From the NCBI RefSeq assembly GCF_030272615.1, contig NC_081405.1, forward strand, positions 650,049,420 through 650,107,419: a stretch of DNA of 58,000 nt, in the 5' to 3' direction. This stretch comes from Cryptomeria japonica (Eukaryota > Streptophyta > Pinopsida > Cupressales > Cupressaceae). Of the stretch, positions 47,281-58,000 are shown piece after piece; the first letter of the stretch is position 1; each line of letters opens with the position of its first letter. Below the pieces are notes generated by a model. The model did no database searches. It was given only the letters and a program-made list of their open reading frames with translations, and had not been told where the DNA came from. Both the position numbers and the translations under genes were made by a program.

Positions 47281-48260
47281 ATGAGAGCTATGGAAGAGGA
47301 ATTTAATCAGATAGAAAATAATAAAACATGGGAATTGGTTCCTAGGCCTAAAGATAAAAATATTATTGGAACTAAATGGTTTTTTACAAATAAATTAAAT
47401 GAGGAAGGTCAAGTTGTAAGGAACAAGGCTAGATTGGTTTGCAAAGGATATTCGCGGGAAGAAGGAGTTGATTATGATGAAACTTTTGCTCTGGTTGCAA
47501 GAATTCAAGCGGTGAGACTATTTCTTGCATATGTTGCACACAGGAACTACACGGTATATCAGATAGATGTCAAATGTGCATTTCTGAATAGAGATCTTGA
47601 GGAGGAATTATACATTGAGCACCCCGATGGATTTCATTATCAGAGGATAGGAACATGGTTTGTAGATTGAAGAAAGCTTTATATGGACTGAAACAAGCCC
47701 CTAGAGTATGGTTTGCTAGATTAGACAAATATCTTTCAAAGCTTTGATTTAGCAAAGGTAATGTTGATAGTAACTTATATTATAAGAATGAGCATGATGA
47801 CATACTGATCATTGAATTCTTTGTTGATGATATCATTTTTGGAGGAGAAGAAAATCTATGCATGAAGTTTGTTGATGATATGAAGAATGAATTTGAAATG
47901 TTTATGATTGGAGAGATGAATTTTTTCTTAGGTTTGCAGATTACTCAGACTGATAAAGGTATTTTCATCTGTCAAACTAAGTATGTGAAGGAATTGTTAA
48001 AGAAATTTGGTCTTAAAAATTCAAAACCTATTGGTACTCCTATGATAACCAGTTGCAAATTGACTAAAGAAGATGAATCCCCTAGAGTGAACCCATCTAG
48101 ATACAAATCAATGATTGGTTCCAGATTGTTGTACTTAACTCAAACAAGACCGAATGTAATGAATGTTGTATGTATTGCTTCTAGATTTCAGTATGATCCG
48201 AGAGGAAGTCATGATATTGTTGTTAAAGGATATTCAGATATTTGGCAGGAACAACAGAGT
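47281..48260 (+). pseudogene. Copia reverse transcriptase
   Basis: RVT_2-type RT: NKTWELVPRPKDKNIIGTKW, KARLVCKGYSREEGVDYDET, VYQIDVKCAFLNRDLEEELY. A frameshift near 47655 moves the frame; reading resumes with [17 protein letters not shown]. The active site is FFVDDIIFG (Y-V-D-D in most copia elements; Tyr is Phe here). LGLQITQTDKGIFICQTKYV and YLTQTRPNVMNVV follow. A second frame change falls near 48225. Confidence 0.88.
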
Positions 48261-48269
48261 ATGGGTTAT

Positions 48270-48775
48270 AGTATCCAATGGATGATGATTTTAGATTATG
48301 TGCCTATACAGACTCAGATTGGGCAGGAGATGTTGATGACAGGAAGAGAACTTTAGGTGGTGCATTATTTCTTGGTAAGAAATTGGTCTCATGGATTAGC
48401 AAGAAACAATCGTGCACTTCATTATCTACTGTTGAAGTTGAATATGTAGCTACTACAACAAATTGTACTTAGATTTTATGGATGAAACAAATGTTGAAGG
48501 ATATAAGGGTAAGTTATGATGAGCCTATTTTTATTCATTGTGATAACACCCTTGCTATTGATATGTCAAAGAATCTGGTATTTCATTCCAAGTCAAAACA
48601 CATTTCTATAAGGTATAATTTCTTGAAGGAAAAGGTTGAAGCAAAGGAAGTCAGATTGGTTTATGTGTCTACTAAGGAACAAATTGCAAATATTCTAACA
48701 AAACCATTGCGTAAAGATACTTTTGAATATCTCAAGGATCAGTTGGGGGTCACCACCCCTCTGACGGAGACTTAG
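48270..48775 (+). pseudogene. Copia RNase H
   Basis: LCAYTDSDWAGDVDDRKRTL, SWISKKQSCTSLSTVEVEYV, then a TAG (48470), then HCDNTLAIDMSKNLVFHSKS, ISIRYNFL and ADIL-like NILTKPLRKDTF. All are standard copia RNase H blocks, with the acidic residues kept except for the break. Terminal stop at 48773 is followed by ~280 bp of untranslated sequence to the polypurine tract. Confidence 0.88.
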
Positions 48776-49057
48776 AGATGTAGGGATGCATCAATCCAGT
48801 GAGCTTATCGAACACATATTTTGATCCAAGTTGATAGGATGATGTTGCTACTCGGGGGGAGTAGTAAGTTGTCTGGTTTAGTATTTTGGTTTGGCATCAA
48901 CCCTTTGTCATTGATGTCAAAGGCGGAGATAATATTCATGTGAAAAATAGAAAACCTTTGGGGGAGAGATATTTTGTTGCTTCTTGATTATTTGGGTAGA
49001 TTGTTGATATTCCTTGGCACTTGGATATTTTTCAGATTCAGTGTTGCCATCAATGCC

Positions 49058-49069
49058 AAAGGGGGATAT
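49058..49069 (+). other. Polypurine tract of the copia element
   Basis: AAAGGGGGATAT immediately precedes the 3' LTR, where plus-strand DNA synthesis would be primed. Confidence 0.75.
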
Positions 49070-50322
49070 TTTTGGCAATATTGATTATGTGTTGTCATTG
49101 ATGTCAATACTGTCCTCTGGCTGGATATGGTTCTTTCCTGGTTGGTTGCTGCTATCCTGATTGGTTCCTGGTCCCAGTTGGACTTGGTTTTGGTTGATTC
49201 TGATCTGGAGTATGATCATATCCTTGGATTCGGTTTTGGATGGTTATTCAGGATGGTTATATGCTTTTCATATTCATTTGATTCATGATTTGGTGCCCTG
49301 ATATCTATCGCTTATGTTATGGTTTACCGATTGATATTCCTAGTACTGGTTGGCTTTACCGATTGGTGATATTCGATGATATGGCTAAGTGATTTTGGTT
49401 TGGATTATAGAATTGGTTCCTAACATGATGAAAGTGTTCTTGATTGTGTCCTAATCGTTTGGTGGCTTCGCATTGGTTGGTGTGATGATTTGGTGGTCCT
49501 ATTTGGATCCGGTTGGTTATTCTGTGTTATTGCACTGAGGGTTTCTACCGGTTGGTGAAATGTGTAGATATTGGTCTTAGCGGAATTTCTAGCGAATATA
49601 ATTGTTTGGGAATTTCAATTAGGTCCATGCTATGTAATGTAAATCATAATATTGGTTCGGTGGTATCGTGTGATGTAATTTTTGTAATAATGGATTAATG
49701 GGTTTATGGGTTTCTGGTTTAGCCGACCTTGTTATCAAGGTTGGTGATCTGTACTTATAGGTGTCTTATTAAAGTAATTTTATCGGTATGGTTATGCCTG
49801 CATTATTAGAGAGAGGTAATTGTGCGAACAAAGATATATCACTATGCGAAGGGTTGTGAAGGATCTAGAGCTGCAGGGCAGACATCTGTGCTTAATCGGA
49901 ATTGTATCAAGCATTAGGAGATGCTATCTTCATAGTTAATTTTCTTTGGATTGTAGTCCGACGTTTATGTAAGTCAGTGACACTTCTTTTTGTGATGAGC
50001 AGTGAGCTTTTTGTGATGAGTAGTGAGCTCTAGGCGGTTGGCCTGATTGCAAGTGCAATCCCCATTGTAATTATTTCACATACTGTTGCAAAAGTATTAT
50101 CTGGTTGTGGGTAGGGTTTCCCACCTTGGTTTTTCCCTTTACCAGGTTTTCCACATCAAAAATATTGGTGTTGTGTGTTATGTGCTTTCATGCTTTATCT
50201 TTCACTATGTTATTTATATTGTGCTCCGATAAATGGTTTATAATATGCATTAATTGTTCAAATTTTGGAAAACTGATTCACCCTCCCTCTCAGTTTTCCT
50301 CCGGTATAAGAATATCCTAACA
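49070..50322 (+). repeat. 3' LTR of the copia element (1253 bp)
   Basis: Starts TTTTGGCAATATTG (the expected TG has become TT) right after the purine tract and ends ATCCTAACA. Includes a short tandem copy of CTTTTTGTGATGAG(C/T)AGTGAG near 49985-50030. Confidence 0.85.
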
Positions 50323-50327
50323 CTCAC

Positions 50328-50700
50328 CCTCTCCCTATCTTTGGAAAATTGTATCTTATGCAATCTCGACCATTCATCTCTTGTAGGATAAATTCAAACT
50401 CCACCATTGACCTTCCCTCTTTGAAATCTATAAATTTGAATCTCTCCCTACATTTTCTCTTTAACCACATTTTATAAGCTTTCCTTTTATCATTCTAACA
50501 TAGGGCTTGTAGATTTTTTAGGGCAATAATTATTTATTTTCAAAAGAGACTCATGAGCAATGGAGAATCATAACAAAGAGAATTTTGATGTTGTTTTTCT
50601 TATCTTCATTTAGTTATTTCTATTTCTTCTTGTTTCTCTTCATTGTTTGTCTAGTTTTTTGCTTTGATTTCAGGGTTTTGTGGTTGCCCTGGGAAGATCA
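50328..50700 (+). repeat. Probable gypsy LTR, right piece
   Basis: Continues the interrupted sequence after the copia element. Contains a TATA-like TCTATAAATTTG at 50437-50448, as expected in LTR promoter regions. The right end is not defined; 50700 is a guess. Confidence 0.35.
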
Positions 50701-52799
50701 TCGCATGTCAGTTTTCTAGGCTTACACTAATTATTTATTGAAAAAATTACAAAAAAAATATTTAGCACATCCAAACATATGTTCTCTACTTATATTTAAA
50801 TTTTCATTAAAAAATATATTGTTTTTCTTGTACTTAGGCTGGTAAGACATACATCTGCTTGGTAAGACATACATCTACTTTTTATCTTTCTCCTAAAAAA
50901 TTATTACAATTGCACTGAAATAAATTTTTCACCAAATAAATTTACCTTTTTTTAAAGAAAACTAGTAGCTTAGAAACTACATACAATTTGCTACAATTGT
51001 GTTCTTACATATTTTCGATAACCTATTCTAATTTTTTATGTCAAGTTGACTAACTATGCTTTTATGAATTTTCATCGTCACTTAAGGGCCTAGTTTGGCC
51101 CCTCGATCTGCACACACCCTCCTTCCACTTCTTTTCTCTATCTATTTATGAGGGTTATACTTCCTTATTGTGAGAGGGCACTTCTTTGTGGGGGGGAGAC
51201 TATGTAAATGAATACCTAACATAAATTCATTTGTCAAACCCATCATCATCTTTTCACCCACCCAAGACATATTTAAGAGGATTTTTCAAGACTACATTTT
51301 TATTAAGCTTTCTTATGTTCATAAAGTGAGTCTAACTAGGATACGATGTTCATAAGCTTGCTTAGGCTCATAAGTTGGCATGTTTCTTAAAATGTGGTGT
51401 TCCCATCCTTAATGGGGGGAGAATATTCTTCTTTTAGACTACTTGGTGGTTACACCCTTTTGGTTGGATTTGACACCTCCATCCTCTCCATAGTTCTATG
51501 TAAACTTGCTACCTAGATTGTATTTATCATTCTCTTGCATAAGTTGGCACTCATATACTTTGATTCATGCAATCATTCTCCTACATCATCTCTTTGAGAT
51601 ACTAATACAATCTTGTCAAATTCATAATTGCACATCTCTTGAAATGACAAGTTTGTAATTGCTTTGTTTTTATTCATAGTTCCATAACTTATTTCTCTCG
51701 TAGAAGGATCTTGGTTATGTATCTATTTCAGCTTTGTAACAAAAATCATATATAAAATAACTATATATCAAAATAATCTTTAGTAAGTTATAATTGTTTT
51801 TTAAAAATCTTCCTTTAAATATGATAAAATAGTCTTATTAAAATGTCTAAATACAACCATTTGACCTTCACATTTTAGAACCTTAATCCAGACTTTTAAA
51901 ATGTATAAAATTCAATTTCAAATTATTTTAGGAACTTTTACATAAATAAAATTTGACAACATAAAACATAGAGCTCACTCACCATTCCGAAGTCTTAATT
52001 GAAGCTACAATTTCATCACCCATCAAACATTAAGTCAAAATTATTGCCTCATTTCACAAAACCCTCATATTGTTATTCAACCAGACATACCAACAGGCAC
52101 ATCTAAACCAAAAGCTATTGTGTAGATTTTTTTTAAATCAAAACTATCTCTACAAAAGCATTAACAGAAATTGGCACTGCTTCAACTCTTCACTATAATG
52201 TCTAAACATTAAACACACCCAATAAAACTTACCCTAGCAATCACCGCTCCAGTCTGCCTTTATAATTCTTCAAAGATGGTTTTGAAATATGGAAGTTGCT
52301 CCATCATAAAATTCAAATGCCAGTAGTGAAAAATAAAACAAGGGTTTCCCAATATAAACTATAGCATATGGGTATCAATGAGATTTTTTCCTCCATCAGA
52401 CGTAGAGCAGTGATTCCTGAGTTGAAGAATACCCCACATAACATTTGCGAATTTCTCAATAGTAACGTTAAAAATAAATTAAAAAACAACCAATCTTAGT
52501 TTTGGCCAAAATCAAATTAATTAGTCATTTGTTAGTTTTCAAAAAAACCTGAACGGCCTTTGAAATGACTCGATAGACAACAAAAATCATTACAGTACCT
52601 CAAAATTTGAAGTGTAGTCATAACATTATATTTCAAATTACTGTCCAAGGTATTCGTTACTACATAATCATATAAATGGTTGTGACAAGACTTGTAGTAA
52701 TCCATTGTATGATTGAAAGATAAGATAGCGAAGTCACTCTAAGCCTTTGAATGGTAAAACAGTCAAAAGGGACATGGCATACACAACAGATGCAGCCAC
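50701..52799. other. AT-rich intergenic region, no gene seen
   Basis: No supported coding sequence on either strand. A 20-bp tandem pair (TGGTAAGACATACATCTGCT / TGGTAAGACATACATCTACT) lies at about 50841-50880. The stretch just left of 52800 would be the 3' flank of the BMT5-like gene. Confidence 0.4.
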
Positions 52800-54656
52800 T
52801 CAGACCATCGAGAACATATAAGTTTTACACTCTCTCAGACGGAAGGTTCTGTTCATCTTTGGTCCACTGCCCCTTTTGTTCATATAACCAGGATAATCTG
52901 TTTTTATGAAACTAGCAGACTCCTTCAAATATAGCCCATGCTTTTCTGCTTCTCCTTCTAAATTCCATTTTTTGTAGGGTGGCCCTACCTTGTTAGTAAC
53001 ATGGATTTCTCCATACGTGCTCAACAGCATGTAGCACTTTCCAAAAACATACTTAGCAACTCATTGTTCTTCTTGATGGCTTCGTTGCTGCATTCCCCAC
53101 CGCCAAAATAGCCTGCATGAGGTAGATTGAATACAATTCTGTCAAACGTCCTCGCGCTTAGGTCTTCAATTTCATGCAGTCTTGCTGCATCAACCTTATA
53201 CAGTACCGATGCTCCACGACTTTTCAAGTTCCCAACTGAATTACGAGCTGTATCATAAACCCTCATGACTTTGGCTGCTTTGACAACATTAAAAAAGAGA
53301 AAAACATAAATATTGGGAACAAAAAAAGATTAGTAAGAACGGAATACGGCATAATTTTTACTTATTTATTTCCAAGCTCTGATTGATACCTTTGCTATCA
53401 AATGTGGAGGCTACGATGTTTTTTGCAGATTTAAATGCAGTAGCCAAAGCTGAAGAAAAGGAGAAATTGCCTTCTCCAACTAACAGAATGCTTTGTAAGC
53501 TAGAATAATGCATTAGCCTCCTTTCCACCGTAGGTCGCCTCTGCCAACAAGGAAAACCAACTCTGTCACATGTAGAGCTAAGCCAAATCATAATACAAGA
53601 ATAAAGTCTGCAAGTAAATACCACCAAATTACTGCTCTGAAAACACAGACAAAATTAAGAGATTATGTGCAGAAAATGGACTGCCCAATGAGTTATCCCA
53701 CCCAAACAAGTATGGACTTAAGGTATCTTCTGTATTAATACAGAAATTTTACCAAAAATTTAACTTTAATTTTCTTAACCAAAGTAATTTTAAAATGATT
53801 AAACCTATTAAAATGATAAAACCTATCAAAGCTATGATATTTTCACAGTTCATTAACAGTTTGTGACAGAAAATTGTGCCAAAAAAGTTTCATTACGTTT
53901 TGGATGGCATTTTGAGATCCATATCAAGATGAGGAATGTGTGAGTTTTTTAATCTAGTTTTGGATGATACACCAGTATCCATCATCAGAATGTTATATAT
54001 GTTGTGTGAAATTTTAAATCAACATGAGAAAACATTGTTAATCAAGTTCTCGATGGCACTCCAGAATGTTGTGCAAGAGCTTAATTTTTAATTCAATTTT
54101 GTATGACATTCTATGATCTATTATCAGTATAAAGATAAATCAGTCATGTCCTATTAACATTTTTCATACATCCAATTGAAAGTCATAACATACTCTGGTA
54201 AACAAACACAATCCCTTATTCCTTTATTCTGTATTTTTTTCCAGATCAGTATCTATCATTTCTATAACTTCAACCAAAAACTTTAAGTCAAACAAACTCT
54301 GAAAACCTTAGTTGCCCACCACTCTCTCGATCACTGTCTGCTTGTCTGTTATATAAGGGTTTGGCCCTTTCCCTCTTTATCTGATCTAAAGTTACACTCC
54401 CTGATTTGAACACTCTGAATCACATCGAAAAACCTAAAAACATTGCACCCCCTTAATTGCAACAACATTCTCAAAACTCGACAACATTAAAATCAGAATA
54501 TTATCTCTCCATTCCAAGCTCTACCTAAATATAGCAGGCATGCAACTCGTACATACCATTACCAGTATGCCCAAGACAAAGCAAACTTACCTGGAACAGC
54601 ACTGATGCTTCTTCCAGCCTTAGTGATTCCTCAAAAAAATTCAAAAGGTTTTCCAT
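52800..54656 (-). CDS. BMT5-like (DUF2431) methyltransferase-domain protein, three exons, one frameshift
   Basis: Exon 1 54656-54591 (MENLLNFFEESLRLEEASV..., donor GTAAGT, phase 0); intron 1050 bp; exon 2 53540-53390; intron 115 bp; exon 3 53274-52800, stop TGA. About 230 residues. Exon 2 holds the SAM-binding-type motif ILLVGEGNFSFSSALATAF; exon 3 holds DRIVFNLPHAGYFGGG and GEIHVTNKVGPPYKKW, YPGYMNKRGSGPKM and ECKTYMF. These are the family blocks of the Rossmann-like domain shared by yeast 25S rRNA uridine-N3 methyltransferase BMT5 and plant At4g26485-like proteins; the substrate in plants is not known to me. Total exon length is one base short of a whole frame: near 53025-53035 the reading must shift (...MFLESA to MLLSTYG). 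This looks like a 1-nt deletion, either a young pseudogene or a sequence error, since every other codon is open. The start has G at +4. It is the only conventional host gene in the window. Confidence 0.85.
53541..54590 (-). other. First intron of the BMT5-like gene
   Basis: Bounded by GTAAGT at 54590 and GGCAG at 53541. AT-rich, without transposon coding sequence or an alternative exon that I could support. Confidence 0.75.
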
Positions 54657-55869
54657 CGTTGAACAGTATAATGAACTTTGGCACCCGGGAAATTTAAAGG
54701 GTGTTTCACCGTAGCCCAGCAGCTGGAAGCTTCTCAGACAAACAATATGAAATGGAAAACCTAAAAAGTAGGCAATTTGCCCAGATTTTAATCGGCTGAA
54801 ATAGGGTATGTAAATATGAGATCTGTTTTTTTTTGAGCGGACATTTAATGTACGATATTTGCAGGGTCAGCGTCCATTAAAAGTAAATGGCTGCGCTCTG
54901 GTAATACTTGAACACAGTGGGCTTAAATAGCGTGGCCCCCACCCCGTCCTTCCATGGTTGGGAAGTGAAGATTATATGGAATGAAAGAATCTTGCCCGAT
55001 CTTTTGCAGGTGTCGATCTTTAAAGTTTGTGAGGTCTTTTATTCTAAAAATTGAACAAATGAAACTTATTGTTTGAAACATAAAATATCATTTTTCTGGT
55101 TGGAAATGTACCAATAGTTGTTAGAAAATGTACTAATATTGTAAAAAGTAACAAGTCAGGTGATGTCATATCAGCGCACAACTATTGGAGCCTCTTTTGC
55201 ACGTCTATTGGTCTCACTTTTTTTTTTGTCTCACTTTTTTTTGGGCTGTTGTTGGACACGTTGGCAAAAAGCATGCTGATGTGGCACCATACTTGATGAT
55301 GTGGTGTTGAAAGCTTAGTTATAAGAAGGGGACTTGCCAAGTAAGCAACTGAAAAAAATTGGGAGTGATTTGGAATTTCCACATAGGATTTTGAGAAGTG
55401 CGAAGTTAGGGTGCTCAACTACTGGTGCTCTTCCCCTACCTATCATGTACAAGAATAAAGTATGTTTACGGTCAGTGGTATGAATTCTTGAGGGCCGTAG
55501 TAAAACTGGGTCCAAAATCGTACTGTCCATCCTACTTTGTGTTATTGAGTGTTTGAAAAATCACAGTCGTAGCTTGTACAATCAACGGTCTATAATGCAC
55601 AACATTGCGGTTTTGAAGCTAAATTAGCCCCATCCTTCCTTCAGTGTCCTAAAGAGTGCTCTTGAAGAGAAAAAGAATTGATTTTGCTTTTACAAGATCA
55701 TACCAGATCAATAGGCTTGGAGCAAAATAGAAAGTTCAAGGACTTGATTTTTTTGGACATCTTGTATTTGTCGAATTATAATATTTCTATTAAATATTAT
55801 TTATTTAAGAGTTATGAACAAAGGAAGATTCTTTCTAATTAAATGTGATGGATACATTGAAACACATTG
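54657..55869. other. Upstream flank of the BMT5-like gene, no further gene seen
   Basis: Holds the presumed promoter and 5' UTR of the minus-strand gene, with no clear TATA box. Short open frames at 55182-55530 have no recognisable content; a T-rich repeat CTCACTTTTTTTT occurs twice near 55215-55240. Confidence 0.4.
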
Positions 55870-56230
55870 GAGATAAATTGAATGTGGATGCTTTTTGAGA
55901 AGCTACTCTTTTTTGTATTGATAACTCTATAAATTTAATGAGTCCTAAAAGAGAAATAAGATGATTTATTTTAGAGAAATTGTTATGTTGTTCAAATTAT
56001 TGCAAAAACATAGACTCTACATTTGTATGTAATAGCTTTTATTGTAATACAAGAGGATTAGTGCTTTGATGTGGTGGATTTTTTTTGAAAGGGTTTTCCC
56101 ATGTTAAATATTTTGTGTTGTGTTCTTGTTAAATAAGAAATTTATTTTGCATGTGTTTTCTTTTATCTGTGACATGAATTAAAGTTTGCAAAGAACTATG
56201 CATTCACTCTCCAAGGGACTTGCATTAGGA
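55870..56230 (+). repeat. Decayed copia LTR trace
   Basis: The stretch GTGGTGGATTTTTTTTGAAA, GGGTTTTCCCATGTTAAATA and TTTTGTGTTGTGTTCTTG (56069-56128) matches the conserved block near the end of copia LTRs (compare 50112-50175). It is preceded by TTGTAATACAAGAGGATTAG. No ends or coding region found. Confidence 0.4.
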
Positions 56231-58000
56231 AGGTTGTTTCCACTCCTTTGTTATTCTTTCACACACATAATCCATTAAATGCTCTTGAATCTTTTTTTGT
56301 TGTTGACATCTCTTATTCATCTTTTCCATCATTACAAAAGTTCCAAGAAGTGCGGTTAGAGGTTGATAAGAAAAAATTCTTAATTTTCACATTTAAATAT
56401 TCTATTTAGGATGATGAAGTTCCGAAAACAATATTGAATGAACGAATTTTAATGACGTGAGACCAAGATACACCAAATTAATCAATTTTGAGTTCTTTTT
56501 CATATTGTCTCTTCTATTATAAGTTTTGAGTAAGAAAATTGGTGTTCTTAAAGTCTTGTCTCTTCAAAAAGCATATTCAAATATCTTCATACCCTACACT
56601 CCTTGATGAAATACCATTTTGTTTCCACCACCCTCTTGCTATAAAAAAAAGGCAAGTCCCCACCAATTTTACATTTCAAATGATGAGATCCAATTCTCAA
56701 TTGTCAAATTAGAAATCTTGCCTTTCTCTTGTCAAATGCTTTTTTATTTTTATTAAATAATCTATAAATACATTCAAATTAATTTATATAATTATAATCA
56801 ATTAAAAGACATTAAGTTTTCACCATTTATAGTAGTAGTTTATTAAAAAAATTAATTAAATTATGTATAGATGTTTTCTTAAGAACATATTAGATCACAT
56901 TTCACTATTGATTATTAGAATAAGATAAACAAGAATTGAATATTAGATGTATGAATATTAATTATTATTTTTAATAGTAATCAATGTAGGCCTAAATTTG
57001 ACTATAAGTTTCTTTGTGAAAATATATGTCATTTAAAAAAACTTTGTCATCTAGATTAATTGTATATTACAATGGTCTTGAATATATACTATGATGTTAT
57101 TTTATATAGTTTATTCAAATTTTTCTCTTTTATGTCATATAGTCTTCTTGAAAATTTAAAAAAATTAGTTGTATTTTATGATAAAAATTACTAAATATAA
57201 TTATACAACTATCAAATTTAGGTTTGTTATAGGAATTATCTTTTTTTAACAAAACGTTTGAAAATCAATATTTGTTAATGAATTTGAGTGATGTAAGATG
57301 GGTCAATGAGTCCAATAGTTTTAAATAACTATAATAATCATCAAAATTCACAATTCTAAAACTTTATTATGACAAATTTAATCTTCTTGCCTCTTTCTTC
57401 TCTTAACTCTATGGAGGTTCCAAGAAGAACTTAAACATTGATTTTTAAATTCTGCGCATCAAAAGTCAAGTAGATCAGCTACTTGAAATAAAAAGATTTG
57501 TATTGTTCAAGGACTAACACCTCTCTTTTAAAATTGACTTCTCTTTCTTGCCTAGCTAGTTTATTCCAATTATGGTTGGCATACTATTTGTAATTTCATA
57601 TAAGGTTTTCTATGAGGATTTGGATTGTTTATTTAGTGTAATCAATTTTTAAAAATTTCAATTAAAAAAATATATATGATAAATTCTTCATGAAACATCA
57701 TAATTTGATACTGATAATAAAAAGTACCTCCTAATTATAATTATCAATTAATATAATGATCTTTTAGAAAACCTATCTACAAGTGTTGAAAGATATTCGT
57801 CCTGACAAGCTTATTCATCTTCTTTTTATTTATTTATTTTGATTTGATTTTAAAAATTCATGTTTGAGTTTTACTTATATTTATATACATTATTTTATTT
57901 AGGTCAGCTTTATCTTAATTTGTATTGGTCTTATAAAATTATATCTGCTTATATTATTACTTATGTTAAAATAAATTATAAAATATACATCAATTGTATT
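56231..58000. other. AT-rich intergenic region, no gene seen
   Basis: Very AT-rich, with simple A/T runs. No ORF, RNA gene or repeat boundary that I can support. Confidence 0.45.

Larger units (their letters stand above)
43463..50322 (+). mobile_element. Ty1/copia LTR retrotransposon, both LTRs present, inactive
   Basis: Order: 5' LTR, tRNA-Met-like primer site, gag, protease, integrase, RT, RNase H, polypurine tract, 3' LTR. This is the copia domain order. Flanking repeats are CTCAT (43458-43462) and CTCAC (50323-50327), one mismatch. The first ~320 bp of the LTRs differ at roughly one position in nine by eye, much more than the giant element, so this insertion is older. Confidence 0.9.

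Noticed and set aside
55182-55530. Two overlapping minus-strand frames near the BMT5-like gene
   Set aside because: No domain or splice context. The composition looks like translated repeat sequence; it may be a dispersed repeat, but I cannot show a second copy in the window.

Overview
The window is plant nuclear DNA, probably from a gymnosperm. It is AT-rich, and LTR retrotransposons inserted into one another fill about three quarters of it. One ordinary spliced gene sits near the right end. The conifer-type guess rests on the density and style of the elements and is inference; no species-diagnostic sequence was seen.

Layout. (1) Positions 1-25339, minus strand: an older Ty1/copia-type element whose 5' LTR is at 24552-25339. 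It encodes a coiled-coil, zinc-knuckle Gag-like protein and then a long ORF of unknown function that runs off the left edge. (2) Inside that unknown ORF sits a 19.8-kb Ty3/gypsy element of the Tat type (2420-22257, minus), flanked by TTAGG duplications. Its two LTRs are each 6329 bp, and each carries a ~1,185-codon reading frame of unknown function in the same sense as gag-pol. Its archaeal-type RNase H lies upstream of the reverse transcriptase. (3) About 26.3-34.9 kb, plus strand: a decayed second Tat-type element with the opposite order (RT, degenerate RNase H, second RNase H, integrase), then a CAT-rich tract at 36.2-37.3 kb. (4) 37.4-38.9 kb: an Arg/Gly-rich ORF remnant fused to a truncated second copy of the copia-type LTR and its gag start. 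(5) 39.2-41.9 kb, minus: a nine-exon, phase-consistent gene model of unknown function, two perfect palindromes, and a plant-mobile-domain fragment. (6) 43463-50322, plus: a Ty1/copia element with both LTRs, inserted into a probable gypsy LTR. (7) 52800-54656, minus: a three-exon gene for a BMT5-like (DUF2431) protein with one 1-nt frameshift. (8) The rest is AT-rich intergenic DNA with one decayed copia LTR trace.

All retroelement genes are interrupted. Most disabling stops are CAG/CAA or TGG codons turned into TAG/TAA, as expected from decay of methylated cytosines. The two giant LTRs share one internal stop in their ORF and differ at the others, so most damage followed insertion. The strongest candidate for something undescribed is the giant element: a large ORF housed inside the LTR, a repeat-rich upstream region, relocated archaeal RNase H, and no recognisable polypurine tract.
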